Assembly: GCF_003252755.1 (NCBI RefSeq)
Contig: NZ_QEPT01000002.1
Coordinates: forward strand, 62,001 to 126,000
Length of the DNA stretch: 64,000 nt
Source: Haemophilus parainfluenzae
GTDB lineage: Bacteria; Pseudomonadota; Gammaproteobacteria; Enterobacterales; Pasteurellaceae
Direction: 5' to 3'
The translations under genes and the position numbers were made by a program. The notes beneath the pieces were generated by a model. It saw only the letters and a list, made by a program, of their open reading frames with translations, did not search any database and was not told where the DNA came from. Positions 39,981-50,283 of this stretch are shown here, piece by piece. Each line of letters opens with the position of its first letter. The first letter of the stretch is position 1.

Positions 39981-40952
39981 CTACTGCAACTTATCCAAAA
40001 TCAATTCTCCCATCATTTCAATATGGGCTTTTTCTGCATTTAATGCAGGGATGTAGTGATAAGAAACGCCGCCATGTGTCAAGAATTTCTCTTTATTTTC
40101 AACCTCTATTTCTTCTAAGGTTTCTAAGCAATCCACCGAAAAGCCCGGGCAGATCACAGCTATTTTCTGAATGCCTTGAGAAGCCGCTTCTTCTAAAAAG
40201 TGATCCGTATAAGGTTGTAACCATTCTTCACGCCCAAAGCGTGATTGGAATGTCATATTCCATTGGTTTTCTGTTAAGCCAAGTTTATCCACAATCGCAA
40301 TCGTGGTTTGTTTACAGTGCTGGCGATAATAATCGCCCATATTCTCATAACGCAATGGAATGCCATGATAAGAAAAAAGCAAAAACTCATCCGGTTTTAA
40401 CCGCACTTTAATCGAATCCACTAAGGCATTAATGTAGTTTTCATTAAGATGATAGGAATGAATAAACTCAAAAGGCACAATATTACGTTCTTGTGCAATG
40501 GCACGATTGAACGCATCAATCAATGCACCGGTTGTTGTGCTGGAATATTGCGGGTAAAGTGGCAACACAATTATGCGTTCCACGTCATTTTTAAGTAAAT
40601 TTTTGACCGCACTTTGCATCGATGGATTGCCGTAAGTCATAGCAATTTCGACCTGTGCATTGATGCCTTTTTCATTTAAATAAGCTTGTAAACCGGCTTG
40701 TTGTTGCTTTGTAATCGCAAGCAGGGGAGAACCTTGTTCTGTCCAAATAGATTGATAATTTTGTGCAATGCGTTTAGAACGCATAGGTAAAATAATGGCT
40801 TTTAAAAGGGGATACCATTTCCAACGAGGTAAATCGACCACACGGGGATCCATTAAAAAATCGGCCAGATAACGGGAGATCGCAGCGGGTTGCGGGGCAT
40901 CAGGCGTACCAAGGTTTGCTAAAATGATGCCAATTTTTTGAGTTATAGTCAT
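39981..40952 (-). CDS. hemH: Ferrochelatase
   Basis: 323 residues. '[37 protein letters not shown]' at the N-terminus, '[12 protein letters not shown]' with the catalytic His, and '[17 protein letters not shown]'. It inserts iron into protoporphyrin IX. Haemophilus influenzae keeps hemH although it needs heme or porphyrin; presence here does not by itself prove heme autonomy. The start overlaps the menI stop by 4 bases. Confidence 0.96.
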   Translation of the reverse strand: MTITQKIGIILANLGTPDAPQPAAISRYLADFLMDPRVVDLPRWKWYPLLKAIILPMRSKRIAQNYQSIWTEQGSPLLAITKQQQAGLQAYLNEKGINAQVEIAMTYGNPSMQSAVKNLLKNDVERIIVLPLYPQYSSTTTGALIDAFNRAIAQERNIVPFEFIHSYHLNENYINALVDSIKVRLKPDEFLLFSYHGIPLRYENMGDYYRQHCKQTTIAIVDKLGLTENQWNMTFQSRFGREEWLQPYTDHFLEEAASQGIQKIAVICPGFSVDCLETLEEIEVENKEKFLTHGGVSYHYIPALNAEKAHIEMMGELILDKLQ

Positions 40953-41368
40953 AAATATTTGATAGAAAGCGTTAATCGAGAAACGCAGCAGAGTTTATCT
41001 TGTTCATCACGAATGTCAATTTGCCAGACATGGATATTTTTACTTAAACTGATAGGCATTGCCTTAGCGATCACAACGCCTTGTTTTACTGGGCGAAGGT
41101 GATTGGCGTTGATATCTAATCCTAAGGCAGATTGACCTTCTTCTATACAGAGAAATCCCGCTAATGAACCAATAGTTTCAGCCAAAGCAACAGACACACC
41201 ACCATGTAATAAGCCAAAAGGTTGAGTAGTGCGATGATCAACGGGCATTTTTGCTTCAATCCAGTTTTCTCCATAAGCCGAAATCTCAATCCCCAAATGC
41301 CCAACGGCACAATGTTTTCCCATTTCATTGAGCTGCTTAAGTGTGAATGCTTTTTTCCAGATTGCCAT
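40949..41368 (-). CDS. menI: Hotdog-fold acyl-CoA thioesterase (MenI/YdiI-type)
   Basis: 139 residues. '[31 protein letters not shown]' holds the catalytic Glu and 'HGG' helix cap; '[15 protein letters not shown]' is the next block. It resembles H. influenzae HI1161 and E. coli YdiI, which hydrolyses DHNA-CoA in menaquinone synthesis, the step before MenA (8153). Broad acyl-CoA activity is also possible. First gene of the menI-hemH pair. Confidence 0.87.
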   Translation of the reverse strand: MAIWKKAFTLKQLNEMGKHCAVGHLGIEISAYGENWIEAKMPVDHRTTQPFGLLHGGVSVALAETIGSLAGFLCIEEGQSALGLDINANHLRPVKQGVVIAKAMPISLSKNIHVWQIDIRDEQDKLCCVSRLTLSIKYL

Positions 41369-41600
41369 ATCGGTTTTTCCTTTGGTAAGCTGATTAGTTT
41401 TTAAGATGATTTATGCTTGTTTTTTGCTGGAGGTAAGCTGGCATTATAACGAAAATCTACTTTGTATGTTGATATTTATGCTGAAAATGAGGATCTTTCT
41501 TTTCATATAGACAATCCCAATTAAATCAATTTATAGCTTTCTTCTTTAGTTTTAGGCAAAATAGGAGAAAATTCTAGTAAGTAAAAAAAGGATCATTACA

Positions 41601-42971
41601 ATGACTAAACATTATGATTATATTGCTATCGGTGGTGGTTCCGGCGGGATAGCCTCAATTAACCGTGCGGCAAGCTACGGCAAAAAATGTGCGATTATTG
41701 AAGCAAAACATCTCGGTGGTACTTGTGTAAATGTGGGTTGTGTACCGAAAAAAGTGATGTTTTATGGTGCTCAAATTGCAGAAGCGATTAATAGTTATGC
41801 GCCGGCTTATGGTTTTGATGTAGAAGTGAAAAAGTTTGATTACGCGAAATTAGTCGAAAGTCGTCAAGCTTACATCGGTCGTATTCATACCTCTTACAAT
41901 AATGTATTAGCGAAAAATAATGTCGATGTGCTTAATGGTTTTGCACGTTTTAAAGATACGAAAACGATTGAAGTGAGCTATGCAGATGGTTCAACAGAAT
42001 TAGTGACTGCAGATCATATCTTAATTGCTACGGGTGGTCGTCCAAGTATTCCAGCGGTAAAAGGCGCAGAATACGGGATTGATTCAAATGGTGTGTTTGC
42101 TTTAAATGAGTTACCAAAACGTGTCGCAGTAGTAGGCGCAGGGTATATTGCTGTTGAATTAGCGGGTGTTTTAAATAGCTTAGGCAGCGAAACACATTTG
42201 TTTGTACGCCAACATGCCCCATTGCGTAATCAAGATCCATTGATTGTCGAGACTTTAGTTGAAGTGTTAGCACAAGATGGTATCCAACTGCACACCAAAG
42301 CGTTGCCTGAAGAAGTAGTGAAAAATACGGATGGTTCACTTACCTTGAAATTACAAGATGGCCGTAAAACCACAGTGGATACGTTAATTTGGGCAATCGG
42401 TCGTGAACCAGCAACGGATGTGATTAATCTTGAAGTAACCGGTGTGAAAACCAATTCACGCGGACAAATTATTGTCGATAAATATCAAAATACAAACGTA
42501 CCTGGCATTTATGCTGTGGGTGATATTATCGAAGGTGGTATTGAATTAACACCAGTTGCCGTGGCGGCAGGTCGTCGTTTATCCGAGCGTTTATTCAATA
42601 ACAAACCGAATGAGCATTTAGATTACAATCTTGTGCCAACTGTCGTGTTTAGCCATCCGCCAATTGGTACAGTCGGTTTAACTGAACCACAAGCGATTGA
42701 GCAATATGGTGAAGAAAATGTGAAAGTGTATAAGTCCTCTTTCACGGCAATGTATACCGCTGTCACTGAACATCGCCAGCCTTGCCGGATGAAATTAGTG
42801 TGCGTTGGCAAAGAAGAGAAAATCGTGGGCTTACACGGCATTGGTTTTGGTGTGGATGAAATGATTCAAGGTTTTGCTGTGGCAATCAAAATGGGTGCAA
42901 CCAAAGCAGACTTTGATAATACAGTGGCGATTCACCCAACAGGTTCAGAAGAATTTGTCACAATGCGTTAA
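41601..42971 (+). CDS. gor: Glutathione reductase
   Basis: 456 residues. '[21 protein letters not shown]' binds FAD, '[16 protein letters not shown]' is the redox-active CxxxxC, '[21 protein letters not shown]' binds NADPH and '[14 protein letters not shown]' supplies the active-site His-Glu at the dimer partner. It recycles glutathione disulfide with NADPH. An uptake-sequence terminator follows. Confidence 0.96.
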   Translation: MTKHYDYIAIGGGSGGIASINRAASYGKKCAIIEAKHLGGTCVNVGCVPKKVMFYGAQIAEAINSYAPAYGFDVEVKKFDYAKLVESRQAYIGRIHTSYNNVLAKNNVDVLNGFARFKDTKTIEVSYADGSTELVTADHILIATGGRPSIPAVKGAEYGIDSNGVFALNELPKRVAVVGAGYIAVELAGVLNSLGSETHLFVRQHAPLRNQDPLIVETLVEVLAQDGIQLHTKALPEEVVKNTDGSLTLKLQDGRKTTVDTLIWAIGREPATDVINLEVTGVKTNSRGQIIVDKYQNTNVPGIYAVGDIIEGGIELTPVAVAAGRRLSERLFNNKPNEHLDYNLVPTVVFSHPPIGTVGLTEPQAIEQYGEENVKVYKSSFTAMYTAVTEHRQPCRMKLVCVGKEEKIVGLHGIGFGVDEMIQGFAVAIKMGATKADFDNTVAIHPTGSEEFVTMR

Positions 42972-42980
42972 TTGTAGATA

Positions 42981-43025
42981 AAAAAGTGCGGTCAAAATCT
43001 CTGATGTTTTTGACCGCACTTTTTA
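42981..43025. terminator. Terminator between gor and the glutamine amidotransferase (convergent)
   Basis: AAAAAGTGCGGTCAAAA and TTTTTGACCGCACTTTTT pair over about 16 bases with a short loop. T-runs exist on both strands. Confidence 0.88.
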
Positions 43026-43038
43026 TTTTGATTTGTTA

Positions 43039-43866
43039 TCAGGCTGCTGCACGATTGCCTAATGTACCGTCATCTTCCATTTCTTTTGCCACGCCTACTA
43101 CCTCAGCAATTTTATCTCCTTCTTTGAAGAAGACGAAACCACCATGTTCCATTTTGACCCAAGGCTCATCTTTGGTGAGAGGGAACGTCGTAATGATGGT
43201 GACTTTGTCGCCATCTTTTGCATAATCATTAAAATCAATGACACCATCATCATCAATGCGGTGAGCTTTACCAAAAGGAGCTTTGCGCGTTAAGTAATGC
43301 AAATTGGTTGAGCAGTGGGCGATCATCCATTCTCCGTTTGAAAGAATGAAATTAAAGGTGCCTTTTTTTGAGAGCTCTCTGGTAATGTCTTGAATGGCTT
43401 CAAAAATTTCCATTTCAGACGGTTTACGACGGAAGCGATTTTTCAAATATTCCGCCATATAACAAAATGCCGTTTCTGAATCAGTTGAGCCAATCGGTTG
43501 GCAGAAACTCTCAGACATATCCGGCAAGTCTTTTAAATTACCGTTGTGAGCAAACACCCAGTTTTGTCCCCAAATTTCACGAATAAAGGGGTGGGTGTTT
43601 TCAATGGTTACACCGCCTTGCGTTGCTTTACGAATGTGAGCAATCACATTGAGTGATTTAATTTTGTATTGTTTTACACAATCTGCAATAGGGGATTGTG
43701 ATGCTGCGTGGTTATCGCGAAAAATACGCACTCCACGACCTTCAAAAAAAGCAATACCGAAGCCATCTGAATGGCAATCAGTAAGACCAGCACGACGACG
43801 GAAACCTTCAAAAGAAAAGACAATATCCGTCGGCGTATTGCAGTTCATTCCGAGTAATTGGCACAT
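43039..43866 (-). CDS. Class II glutamine amidotransferase (YafJ-like)
   Basis: 275 residues. N-terminal 'MCQLLGMNCNTPTDIVFSF' exposes the Cys2 nucleophile after Met removal; 'HSDGFGIAFFEGRG', 'IAHIRKATQGGVTIENTHPF', 'FAHNGNLKDLPD' and 'GSTDSETAF' are GATase II motifs. No synthase domain is attached, so the acceptor of the ammonia is unknown. It resembles E. coli YafJ and H. influenzae HI1037 as I recall. Confidence 0.88.
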   Translation of the reverse strand: MCQLLGMNCNTPTDIVFSFEGFRRRAGLTDCHSDGFGIAFFEGRGVRIFRDNHAASQSPIADCVKQYKIKSLNVIAHIRKATQGGVTIENTHPFIREIWGQNWVFAHNGNLKDLPDMSESFCQPIGSTDSETAFCYMAEYLKNRFRRKPSEMEIFEAIQDITRELSKKGTFNFILSNGEWMIAHCSTNLHYLTRKAPFGKAHRIDDDGVIDFNDYAKDGDKVTIITTFPLTKDEPWVKMEHGGFVFFKEGDKIAEVVGVAKEMEDDGTLGNRAAA

Positions 43867-44042
43867 AAATTCCTACAACTTATTTTTATATTTTTATAAC
43901 CTTATAATGTGTGCTGATTTAACACCATAATGCGTTGAAATTCAAGATGGATAACAAAGGATTTTTAGAAGAAAATGTTACATAAAATAACTTGAGAATC
44001 TTTCTGATCTGAAGACTAGGGATGAGAACTTTATTAAGGCAA

Positions 44043-44072
44043 TAAAAAAGGCGTGTTTATCACGCCTTTTGC
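44043..44072 (-). terminator. Terminator of the yhhQ-MFS transcript
   Basis: On the minus strand AAAAGGCGTG / CACGCCTTTT with an eight-base loop, followed by a T-run. Confidence 0.85.
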
Positions 44073-44088
44073 TATATTTTTTTTAAGA

Positions 44089-45405
44089 TTATGCTTTAAT
44101 TTCTGAGCGGCTTTTTAAGAAAAAGAGTGCGACTGTTGAGATCAGCATAACGAAGCCAACGCCAACATATAAACTCTGTTTGTCCCAGCCCATATCTAAT
44201 AATTGACCGGCAATCGTAGGGGCAAGAATTGCACCAATACGACCGATACCAATCGACCAACCCACACCAGTGCTACGAATATCGGCATCATAAGTAAGGG
44301 GATTTAAGGTATAAAGACCGCTGATGCAGCCATTCATGAGTGCACCAACTAAAATACCGAATACCATTGCAATCCATAAAACGGACGAGGATAAGATAAA
44401 GGTAATGATTGCTGCAGAAGATAAGACAGTGAATAAAATTAACACGCCTCGTGCTGTCCAACGGCTTGCCAGTAAGCCATAGATTAAGGCACCACAAGTG
44501 CCCCCTAATGAGATCATCATTCCAACGCTTACACTTTGCTCTGTCGTCATGCCGGCTTCTTTTAATAAGGCTGGTGTCCATGAGCTAATAAAATAGAAGC
44601 TGAACATGATCGCAAAGAAAGCCGTCCAAATTAACAGAGTGGAGTGTAAGTATTTTTCGCTGAATAATTGGCTAATAGGTAATTTAGTCTTAACTTTTTC
44701 CATTTTTTCTGGAAGTTTCCAATCACCGGCTAAACCAATTTTTTTTGCGATTAAATTTAACCGCACCTCTGCATTTTTAGGTTGTTTGGAGGTGAGGAAA
44801 TCAATGGATTCCGGTAACCAAATAAATAAAACCACTAAAAGCAAACCGGTTAAGATAGCGCCCGCTAAAAACACGGAACGCCAGCCATATTCACCTTGCA
44901 ACATTACCGCGAACATACCGCCTAATACTGCACCGATACCAAAACCAGCAGCATAGACACTGATCGCAAAGCTACGCCATTTACGAGAGGAATATTCACT
45001 GGTGATCACGTTTGTTCCCACTAAAATACCGCCGACACCAAGACCAGTGATAACGCGCCAAAAACCGAGCCACTGATATTGTGAAATAAATGCCGAGCCT
45101 AACATCCCGATAGCGGAGAGTGATACTGCCATTAATAACAATGGGCGGCGACCAATTTTATCCGCAAGTGGTGCAAGAAAAAGCGAGCCGGCAGTCATCC
45201 CAAATAAGCCGGCACTTAATAAATAACCTAACTCAATTCCCGTGAGGCCAAATTCGTCACGAATGGCTGTTGCGGTGAAGGCGAGGGCTAATACATCGAA
45301 GCCGTCAAGTAAATTCATGATGGCAGCCATGACCACAATCATCCATTGATAAGCCCCCATTGGGCTTTGTTCTATTTTGGCTCTAAGAGAAAGCGTTTCG
45401 GTCAT
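44089..45405 (-). CDS. MFS transporter, aromatic acid:H+ symporter (AAHS)-like
   Basis: 438 residues, 12 membrane helices. 'WMIVVMAAIMNLLDGFDVLALAFTATAI' in helix 1 has the D-G-(F/Y)-D motif of the AAHS group (PcaK, BenK), and 'LADKIGRRPLLL' is the MFS loop motif. The substrate may be an aromatic or related carboxylate; no degradation genes are nearby. It lies 14 bases after yhhQ on the same strand and so probably shares its preQ1-controlled transcript. Confidence 0.85.
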   Translation of the reverse strand: MTETLSLRAKIEQSPMGAYQWMIVVMAAIMNLLDGFDVLALAFTATAIRDEFGLTGIELGYLLSAGLFGMTAGSLFLAPLADKIGRRPLLLMAVSLSAIGMLGSAFISQYQWLGFWRVITGLGVGGILVGTNVITSEYSSRKWRSFAISVYAAGFGIGAVLGGMFAVMLQGEYGWRSVFLAGAILTGLLLVVLFIWLPESIDFLTSKQPKNAEVRLNLIAKKIGLAGDWKLPEKMEKVKTKLPISQLFSEKYLHSTLLIWTAFFAIMFSFYFISSWTPALLKEAGMTTEQSVSVGMMISLGGTCGALIYGLLASRWTARGVLILFTVLSSAAIITFILSSSVLWIAMVFGILVGALMNGCISGLYTLNPLTYDADIRSTGVGWSIGIGRIGAILAPTIAGQLLDMGWDKQSLYVGVGFVMLISTVALFFLKSRSEIKA

Positions 45406-45419
45406 TTTATTTCCTTAAG

Positions 45420-46127
45420 TTAAGCAAACTGGCGAGAGCTTGCGAGAGATTGAAGTTTACGTAAAATCATGCTGAGTACCACACCATAAGCAGGAACAAA
45501 CAAGATAATACCGACAAATAATTTAAATAAGTAATCGACAAATCCAAGGCTAAACCAATGTTCTGCCATAAATGGATCACTACTTTTATAAAACGCGACA
45601 CAAAAGAACATAAAGGTATCCGCAAGGGAACCAAATGTCATGGAGCTGCTCGGCGCAATCCACCACGTTTTTAATTGGCGTAAGCGGTTGAATACTAACA
45701 CATCTAATAATTGTCCGAAAACATAAGCACAGAAGCTGGCGAATGCAATACGGAAAACAAACATATTGAATTCACTTAATGCACCCAAGCCTTGATATTG
45801 ACCATTAGAAAAAACAACAGAAACAATGTAACTCACGATAAGTGCGGGGAGCATCACAATAAATATGATCCAGCGCGCTTCTTTTGCCCCAAATACACGA
45901 ACCGTTAAATCAGTGGCTAAGAAAATGAATGGGAAAGTGAGTGTGCCCCATGTACTGTGGAAGGAAAAATCATCAGCAAAACCAAGTGCGGTCAATTTTA
46001 AATTGATTTCAAAGGGAATTTGAACGAAATAATTACTGGCTGTGATGATGAAGATATGAAATAAGCTTAATAAAATTAAAGCAAAACGTTTTTGTTGATC
46101 ATTGAAGATCGGAGTATTAATTTTCAT
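45420..46127 (-). CDS. yhhQ: Queuosine precursor (preQ0/preQ1) transporter YhhQ
   Basis: 235 residues with about six membrane segments. 'FIITASNYFVQIPFEI', 'HSTWGTLTFPFIFLATDLTVRVFGAKEAR' and 'WWIAPSSSMTFGSLADTFMFFCVAFY' are hallmarks of the YhhQ/VUT family (COG1738). It takes up 7-deazaguanine precursors for queuosine tRNA modification. A preQ1 riboswitch overlaps its ribosome site, which supports the assignment independently. Confidence 0.93.
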   Translation of the reverse strand: MKINTPIFNDQQKRFALILLSLFHIFIITASNYFVQIPFEINLKLTALGFADDFSFHSTWGTLTFPFIFLATDLTVRVFGAKEARWIIFIVMLPALIVSYIVSVVFSNGQYQGLGALSEFNMFVFRIAFASFCAYVFGQLLDVLVFNRLRQLKTWWIAPSSSMTFGSLADTFMFFCVAFYKSSDPFMAEHWFSLGFVDYLFKLFVGIILFVPAYGVVLSMILRKLQSLASSRQFA

Positions 46128-46133
46128 TTTAAG

Positions 46134-46171
46134 ACCTTTTTAGTTGGTTAATCGGGGGTAGGGAACCCGAC
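46134..46171 (-). promoter_or_regulatory. preQ1-I riboswitch of yhhQ
   Basis: On the minus strand: P1 arm TCGGG (46170-46166), loop TTCCCTACC, P1 arm CCCGA (46156-46152), then the A-rich tail TTAACCAACTAAAAAGG (46151-46135). The GGGTTC...ACCCC core and the AAC-TAA-AAGG tail are class I preQ1 features. The AAGG that would pair with the loop CCU is the yhhQ Shine-Dalgarno, 7 bases before the ATG, so ligand would block translation. The fit to a queuosine transporter is exact in function. Confidence 0.83.
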
Positions 46172-46282
46172 ATGAGAAATAAATCCGCCAAATTGGCGAG
46201 CCGTGAATAATACTAGAATTTATTGGGATTGCAAGAAAGTGCGGTTAAAAAATTAGGTATTTTATTTAAATTCAATAAAAAA

Positions 46283-46297
46283 TGATAAGAATTGTTA
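46283..46297 (+). promoter_or_regulatory. Fur-like box upstream of the FepA-like receptor
   Basis: TGATAAG-A-ATTGTTA matches the 7-1-7 Fur consensus at 11 of 14 positions, 73 bases before the start codon. Same score as the box before exbB. Confidence 0.6.
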
Positions 46298-46369
46298 TTT
46301 ACACTAAAATTATATTGTACTAGAATTCTCGGGCATTATTTATTCCACATATGCCAGGAGAGCATTTCA

Positions 46370-48625
46370 ATGTATAAATCCAATCATTTAAAAACAACAT
46401 CATTCTTCGCATTAAGTGCGTTAACAATCGCCCTTTTTTCAAACTATTCTTATGCAGAAGAGAAACTTGAGGAAATTAAAGTTACTGCGGAAGATCAGGT
46501 AAAACAGTCACTTGGTTCTTCTCTTGTGACAGCAAAAGATTTAGAGAAACGCCCAGCGACAAATGATATTTCTGAAGTATTACGTACCATGCCAGGTGTG
46601 AATTTGACGGGTAACTCATCTACAGGACAACGCGGAAATAAACGTCAAATTGATATTCGTGGTATGGGACCAGAAAATACATTGATTTTAGTGGATGGTA
46701 AACCTGTCACCTCTCGTAATGCCGAACGTTATGGTGTGCGTGGTGAACGTAACTCTCGTGGCGACAGCAACTGGGTGCCGGTTGAAGCGATTGAAAAAAT
46801 TGAAGTATTACGTGGTCCTTCAGCAGCACGCTATGGTTCAGGTGCAATGGGTGGGGTGGTGAATATCATCACTAAACCTGTTACCAATGATTTACACGGT
46901 AGCTTAAGCTACTACACTAACCAACCGGAAGATAGCGATGAAGGCGCAACGAATCGTGTCGGTTTTAATCTAAGCGGGGCATTAATTAAAGATGTATTGC
47001 AATTCCGTTTATATGGTAACTGGAACAAAACGCAAGCGGATGAAGTCGGTATTAATGGCGATCCTGCTATTGCCGGTCGTGAAGGTGTACGTAATAAAGA
47101 TATTAATGGCCGTTTAGTGTGGAATATCAATGAGAAAAATAAATTAACCTTGGATTCTGGTTTTAGCCGTCAAGGTAATATTTATAACGGTGATACACAA
47201 AATAGCTCAGCAGGGCTTTACAATAATAAAAATTATCCTGAAACCAAAACCTTGGCAGGAAGCAAAGCTGAAACTGCTCGTTTGTATCGTCAAAACTATG
47301 CTTTAACCTATGAAGGTAAATTCGATCATTTCGACAATAAAACCTATATTACTTTTGATAAAACCAAAAACAGCCGTTTACCAGAATACTTAGCAGGTGG
47401 TCCAGAAGGCAGTTATTCGAGTACATCAGCTTTTAGTGATTCCATTCTTAAAAATACACGCTTTAGTTCAGAATTCTATATTCCATTTACCTTGGGCGTG
47501 GATCATATGCTGACGGTTGGTTTTGAAGGTGCACATAGCAGTTTAGATGATGACGCTTCTATGACACAGTTACTTGGTGGACGACGAGATAAAAAAACAG
47601 GGAAGGTGCTTTATGATTTGAAAGAACGCCTACCAAGCGGTATCTCAAATGTACGAGGAGGTCATAGTAGTCAAACTGAATGGGCTGTATTTATTGAAGA
47701 TAATATTTCAGCAACCCAATCTACTATCCTAACGCCATCTTTACGTTATGATTACAACAGTTATTCTGGTTCTAATGTAAGCGGTGGATTAAACTTCTTA
47801 CAAAGCCTCAACGATGATTGGAGAATTAAAGGTGGGATTGCAAGAGCTTATAAAGCACCGAACCTTTATCAAACTAACCCAAATTACTTGCTATTTACCT
47901 TAGGTCAAGGTTGTCCAACGAATGTACCAAATAATAAAACTTGTTATTTCCAAGGTAATAGCGACATTAAACCGGAAACTAGCTGGAATAAAGAAATCGG
48001 AATTGAATATGATAAAAATGGACTTCTTGCTTCTGTAGCTTACTTCCGTAATGATTATCGTAATAAAATCGTGTCTGATGGTGAATTTATCGGTTTAACT
48101 AACTTAGGTAACTATGTGTATAAATGGGGTAATGCAAACCGCGCAGTGATTGAAGGTTTTGAAGGTAATCTGACATTACCACTAATCCAAGATAAATTAA
48201 ACTGGGTGAATAACTTCACTTATATGCATAAAACCAAAAATAAAGATACAGGTAACCCACTTTCTATCGTGCCGAAATATACCTTGAATTCAAGCTTAAG
48301 TTATCAAATTACCGATAGTTTGGATGCAATGTTAACTTATACGCAATACGGTAAACAAAAATCCCGTAAAAATCCGGAAAACCGTATGGAAAATGGTAAC
48401 AATACACACGTTAATCAACTTGATGGCTCAGAAGATATTGGTGGCTATGCAGTTTGGGGATTAAGTGCGGGTTATAATTGGAAAGATACAATCAGCATTC
48501 GTGTTGGCGTAAGTAACTTATTTGATAAACGCATTTATCGTTCATCAAGCAGTACAAATTACAATGCTCATACTTATAACGAACCTGGTCGTGCTTATTA
48601 CGCAACAGTGAAATATTCATTTTAA
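46370..48625 (+). CDS. TonB-dependent siderophore receptor, FepA-like
   Basis: 751 residues from the ATG at 46370 (AGGAG nine bases upstream); the open frame begins 78 bases earlier with no ribosome site. 'MYKSNHLKTTSFFALSALTI' plus LFSNYSYA is the signal peptide; the TonB box is 'EEIKVTA'; the plug has 'LRTMPGVNLTGNSSTGQRGNKRQIDIRGMGPENTLILVDGKPV'-type FepA motifs (two blocks); the barrel ends 'YYATVKYSF'. The resemblance to E. coli FepA (ferric enterobactin) is strong along the whole length, so a catecholate siderophore is likely. No siderophore synthesis or ABC genes are adjacent; it would scavenge others' siderophores. Confidence 0.9.
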   Translation: MYKSNHLKTTSFFALSALTIALFSNYSYAEEKLEEIKVTAEDQVKQSLGSSLVTAKDLEKRPATNDISEVLRTMPGVNLTGNSSTGQRGNKRQIDIRGMGPENTLILVDGKPVTSRNAERYGVRGERNSRGDSNWVPVEAIEKIEVLRGPSAARYGSGAMGGVVNIITKPVTNDLHGSLSYYTNQPEDSDEGATNRVGFNLSGALIKDVLQFRLYGNWNKTQADEVGINGDPAIAGREGVRNKDINGRLVWNINEKNKLTLDSGFSRQGNIYNGDTQNSSAGLYNNKNYPETKTLAGSKAETARLYRQNYALTYEGKFDHFDNKTYITFDKTKNSRLPEYLAGGPEGSYSSTSAFSDSILKNTRFSSEFYIPFTLGVDHMLTVGFEGAHSSLDDDASMTQLLGGRRDKKTGKVLYDLKERLPSGISNVRGGHSSQTEWAVFIEDNISATQSTILTPSLRYDYNSYSGSNVSGGLNFLQSLNDDWRIKGGIARAYKAPNLYQTNPNYLLFTLGQGCPTNVPNNKTCYFQGNSDIKPETSWNKEIGIEYDKNGLLASVAYFRNDYRNKIVSDGEFIGLTNLGNYVYKWGNANRAVIEGFEGNLTLPLIQDKLNWVNNFTYMHKTKNKDTGNPLSIVPKYTLNSSLSYQITDSLDAMLTYTQYGKQKSRKNPENRMENGNNTHVNQLDGSEDIGGYAVWGLSAGYNWKDTISIRVGVSNLFDKRIYRSSSSTNYNAHTYNEPGRAYYATVKYSF

Positions 48626-48646
48626 TTGAGCATTTAGAACTGATAG

Positions 48647-48680
48647 AAAAAGTGCGGTCGATTTTGACCGCACTTTTTTA
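48647..48680 (+). terminator. Terminator of the receptor gene from inverted uptake sequences
   Basis: AAAAAGTGCGGTCG and TGACCGCACTTTTTT form a long stem with a short loop and T-run. Confidence 0.88.
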
Positions 48681-48717
48681 TTGATTGAATATTGGAAAAT
48701 AGTGAATTTCAGATAAT

Positions 48718-48745
48718 AAAAAACCCTGCATTGACAGGGTTCTTC
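48718..48745 (-). terminator. Terminator of rpmE
   Basis: On the minus strand AACCCTGTCAATGCAGGGTT: stem AACCCTG / CAGGGTT followed by a run of T. Confidence 0.88.
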
Positions 48746-48758
48746 ACACAGATTCAAA

Positions 48759-48971
48759 TTATTTTGTACCTGGGATTTTGAAACGGCTGTTAAAGCGTTC
48801 AACACGACCACCAGTATCAACAACACGTTGTTTACCAGTGTAGAATGGGTGGCAGCTACCGCACACATCAAGGTTGATGTCTTTGCCTAAAGTTGAACGA
48901 GTTTTGATCACGTTACCGCAAGAACAAGTTGCAGTGATCTCTTTATATTCTGGATGAATACCTTGTTTCAT
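48759..48971 (-). CDS. rpmE: Large ribosomal subunit protein bL31 (zinc form)
   Basis: 70 residues from the ATG at 48971 (GAGG upstream). The four zinc cysteines are present (TCSCGN and [11 protein letters not shown], positions 16, 18, 37, 40). It bridges the two ribosomal subunits. The zinc-binding form is normally replaced by a non-zinc paralogue in zinc starvation; none is seen here. A structured leader precedes it. Confidence 0.96.
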   Translation of the reverse strand: MKQGIHPEYKEITATCSCGNVIKTRSTLGKDINLDVCGSCHPFYTGKQRVVDTGGRVERFNSRFKIPGTK

Positions 48972-49062
48972 AGAAAACCTCAAATTGAAGCCACGCCGCT
49001 ATAAATGCTTTCCACTTACACCGCGTGAGTTAATAATCGCCGACAATCCGGCACCAAATAGA
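48972..49062 (-). ncRNA. Structured 5' leader of rpmE (candidate L31 leader)
   Basis: The minus-strand leader of about 90 bases contains a hairpin GCCG-GATTGT-CGGC and a second stem CACGC / GCGTG enclosing about 25 bases, ending 20 bases before the ribosome site. An L31 leader class is described in gamma-proteobacteria; I match it by position and structure, not by a covariance search. Confidence 0.5.
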
Positions 49063-49068
49063 CTGCGA

Positions 49069-49096
49069 ATTATACTGAAAAAATCAAATTGATCAA
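49069..49096 (-). promoter_or_regulatory. Promoter of rpmE
   Basis: On the minus strand TTGATC, 16-base spacer, TATAAT. Expected transcription start near 49062. Confidence 0.72.
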
Positions 49097-49164
49097 GAGG
49101 TGTGCTTTAGTGATAGAATCATCTCAAAATTTTTGCTTATTTTTGACCGCACTTTAGGAAAGTT

Positions 49165-50283
49165 ATGTTAGCCCAATCCTCTGTTGATGCCCCTTTTGCC
49201 CATTCTGTTTTACAATGGTATGAAAAGTTTGGGCGTAAAAATTTGCCTTGGCAGCAAAATAAAACTCTTTATGGTGTTTGGCTTTCCGAAGTGATGTTAC
49301 AACAAACTCAAGTTTCTACCGTTATTCCTTATTTTGAGCGATTTATCAAAACGTTTCCTAATGTGACCGCTCTTGCTAATGCGTCACAAGATGAAGTATT
49401 GCATTTGTGGACGGGACTAGGTTATTACGCACGTGCGAGAAATTTACATCAAGCCGCTCAAACCATTAGAGATGAATATCAAGGCGAATTTCCTACACAA
49501 TTTGAGCAAGTTTTGGCGTTAACGGGTGTAGGGCGATCTACAGCGGGGGCAATTTTATCTTCTGTGCAAAATCAACCTTATCCGATTTTAGACGGTAATG
49601 TGAAACGTGTGCTTTCTCGTTATTTTGCTGTTGAAGGTTGGCCTGGCGAGAAGAAAGTCGAAAATCAATTATGGCAGTTGAGCGAACAGGTTACACCAAC
49701 AACGAGAGTCGCAGAATTTAATCAAGCAATGATGGATATTGGTTCGGCGATTTGTACCCGAACAAAACCTAAATGCGATCTTTGTCCTCTAAGTAACGAT
49801 TGTTTAGCCAATAAACTCGAAAAGTGGACAGAATTTCCTGGAAAGAAACCAAAAAAATCGTTGCCAGAAAAGCAGAGTTATTTTTTGATTTTATCTCATC
49901 AAGGAAAAGTCTGGTTGGAACATCGTGAAAGCAAAGGCTTATGGGGCGGGTTGTATTGTTTTCCTCAGTTTGATGATAAACAAACATTGCTGAGTTATCT
50001 GAAAGAACTAGGGATTGCCGAGTATCAAGAATGGGTAACTTTCCGTCATACGTTTAGTCATTTTCACTTAGACATTCATCCTATTTATGTTGAAGTTGAT
50101 CGAAAACCGGAAGAGGGCGATCGTTCAGATTGGAAAAAATTGTCAGAAAAAGGAAAAGAATCTCGATCTGGTCTATTAAGTGCGGTCAAATATTGGTATG
50201 ATCCAACGTCACCTGAACAGATCGGGTTAGCTCAGCCTGTGAAAAATTTATTAACGCAATTTGTAAGGAATTATTATGGCTAG
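49165..50283 (+). CDS. mutY: Adenine DNA glycosylase MutY
   Basis: 372 residues. '[16 protein letters not shown]', helix-hairpin-helix '[15 protein letters not shown]' with catalytic residues, [4Fe-4S] cluster C-x6-C-x2-C-x5-C in '[17 protein letters not shown]', and a C-terminal NUDIX-like domain with '[13 protein letters not shown]' and '[10 protein letters not shown]' that reads 8-oxoG. It removes A opposite 8-oxoG. An uptake sequence lies near 50180. It overlaps yggX by 8 bases. Confidence 0.97.
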   Translation: MLAQSSVDAPFAHSVLQWYEKFGRKNLPWQQNKTLYGVWLSEVMLQQTQVSTVIPYFERFIKTFPNVTALANASQDEVLHLWTGLGYYARARNLHQAAQTIRDEYQGEFPTQFEQVLALTGVGRSTAGAILSSVQNQPYPILDGNVKRVLSRYFAVEGWPGEKKVENQLWQLSEQVTPTTRVAEFNQAMMDIGSAICTRTKPKCDLCPLSNDCLANKLEKWTEFPGKKPKKSLPEKQSYFLILSHQGKVWLEHRESKGLWGGLYCFPQFDDKQTLLSYLKELGIAEYQEWVTFRHTFSHFHLDIHPIYVEVDRKPEEGDRSDWKKLSEKGKESRSGLLSAVKYWYDPTSPEQIGLAQPVKNLLTQFVRNYYG

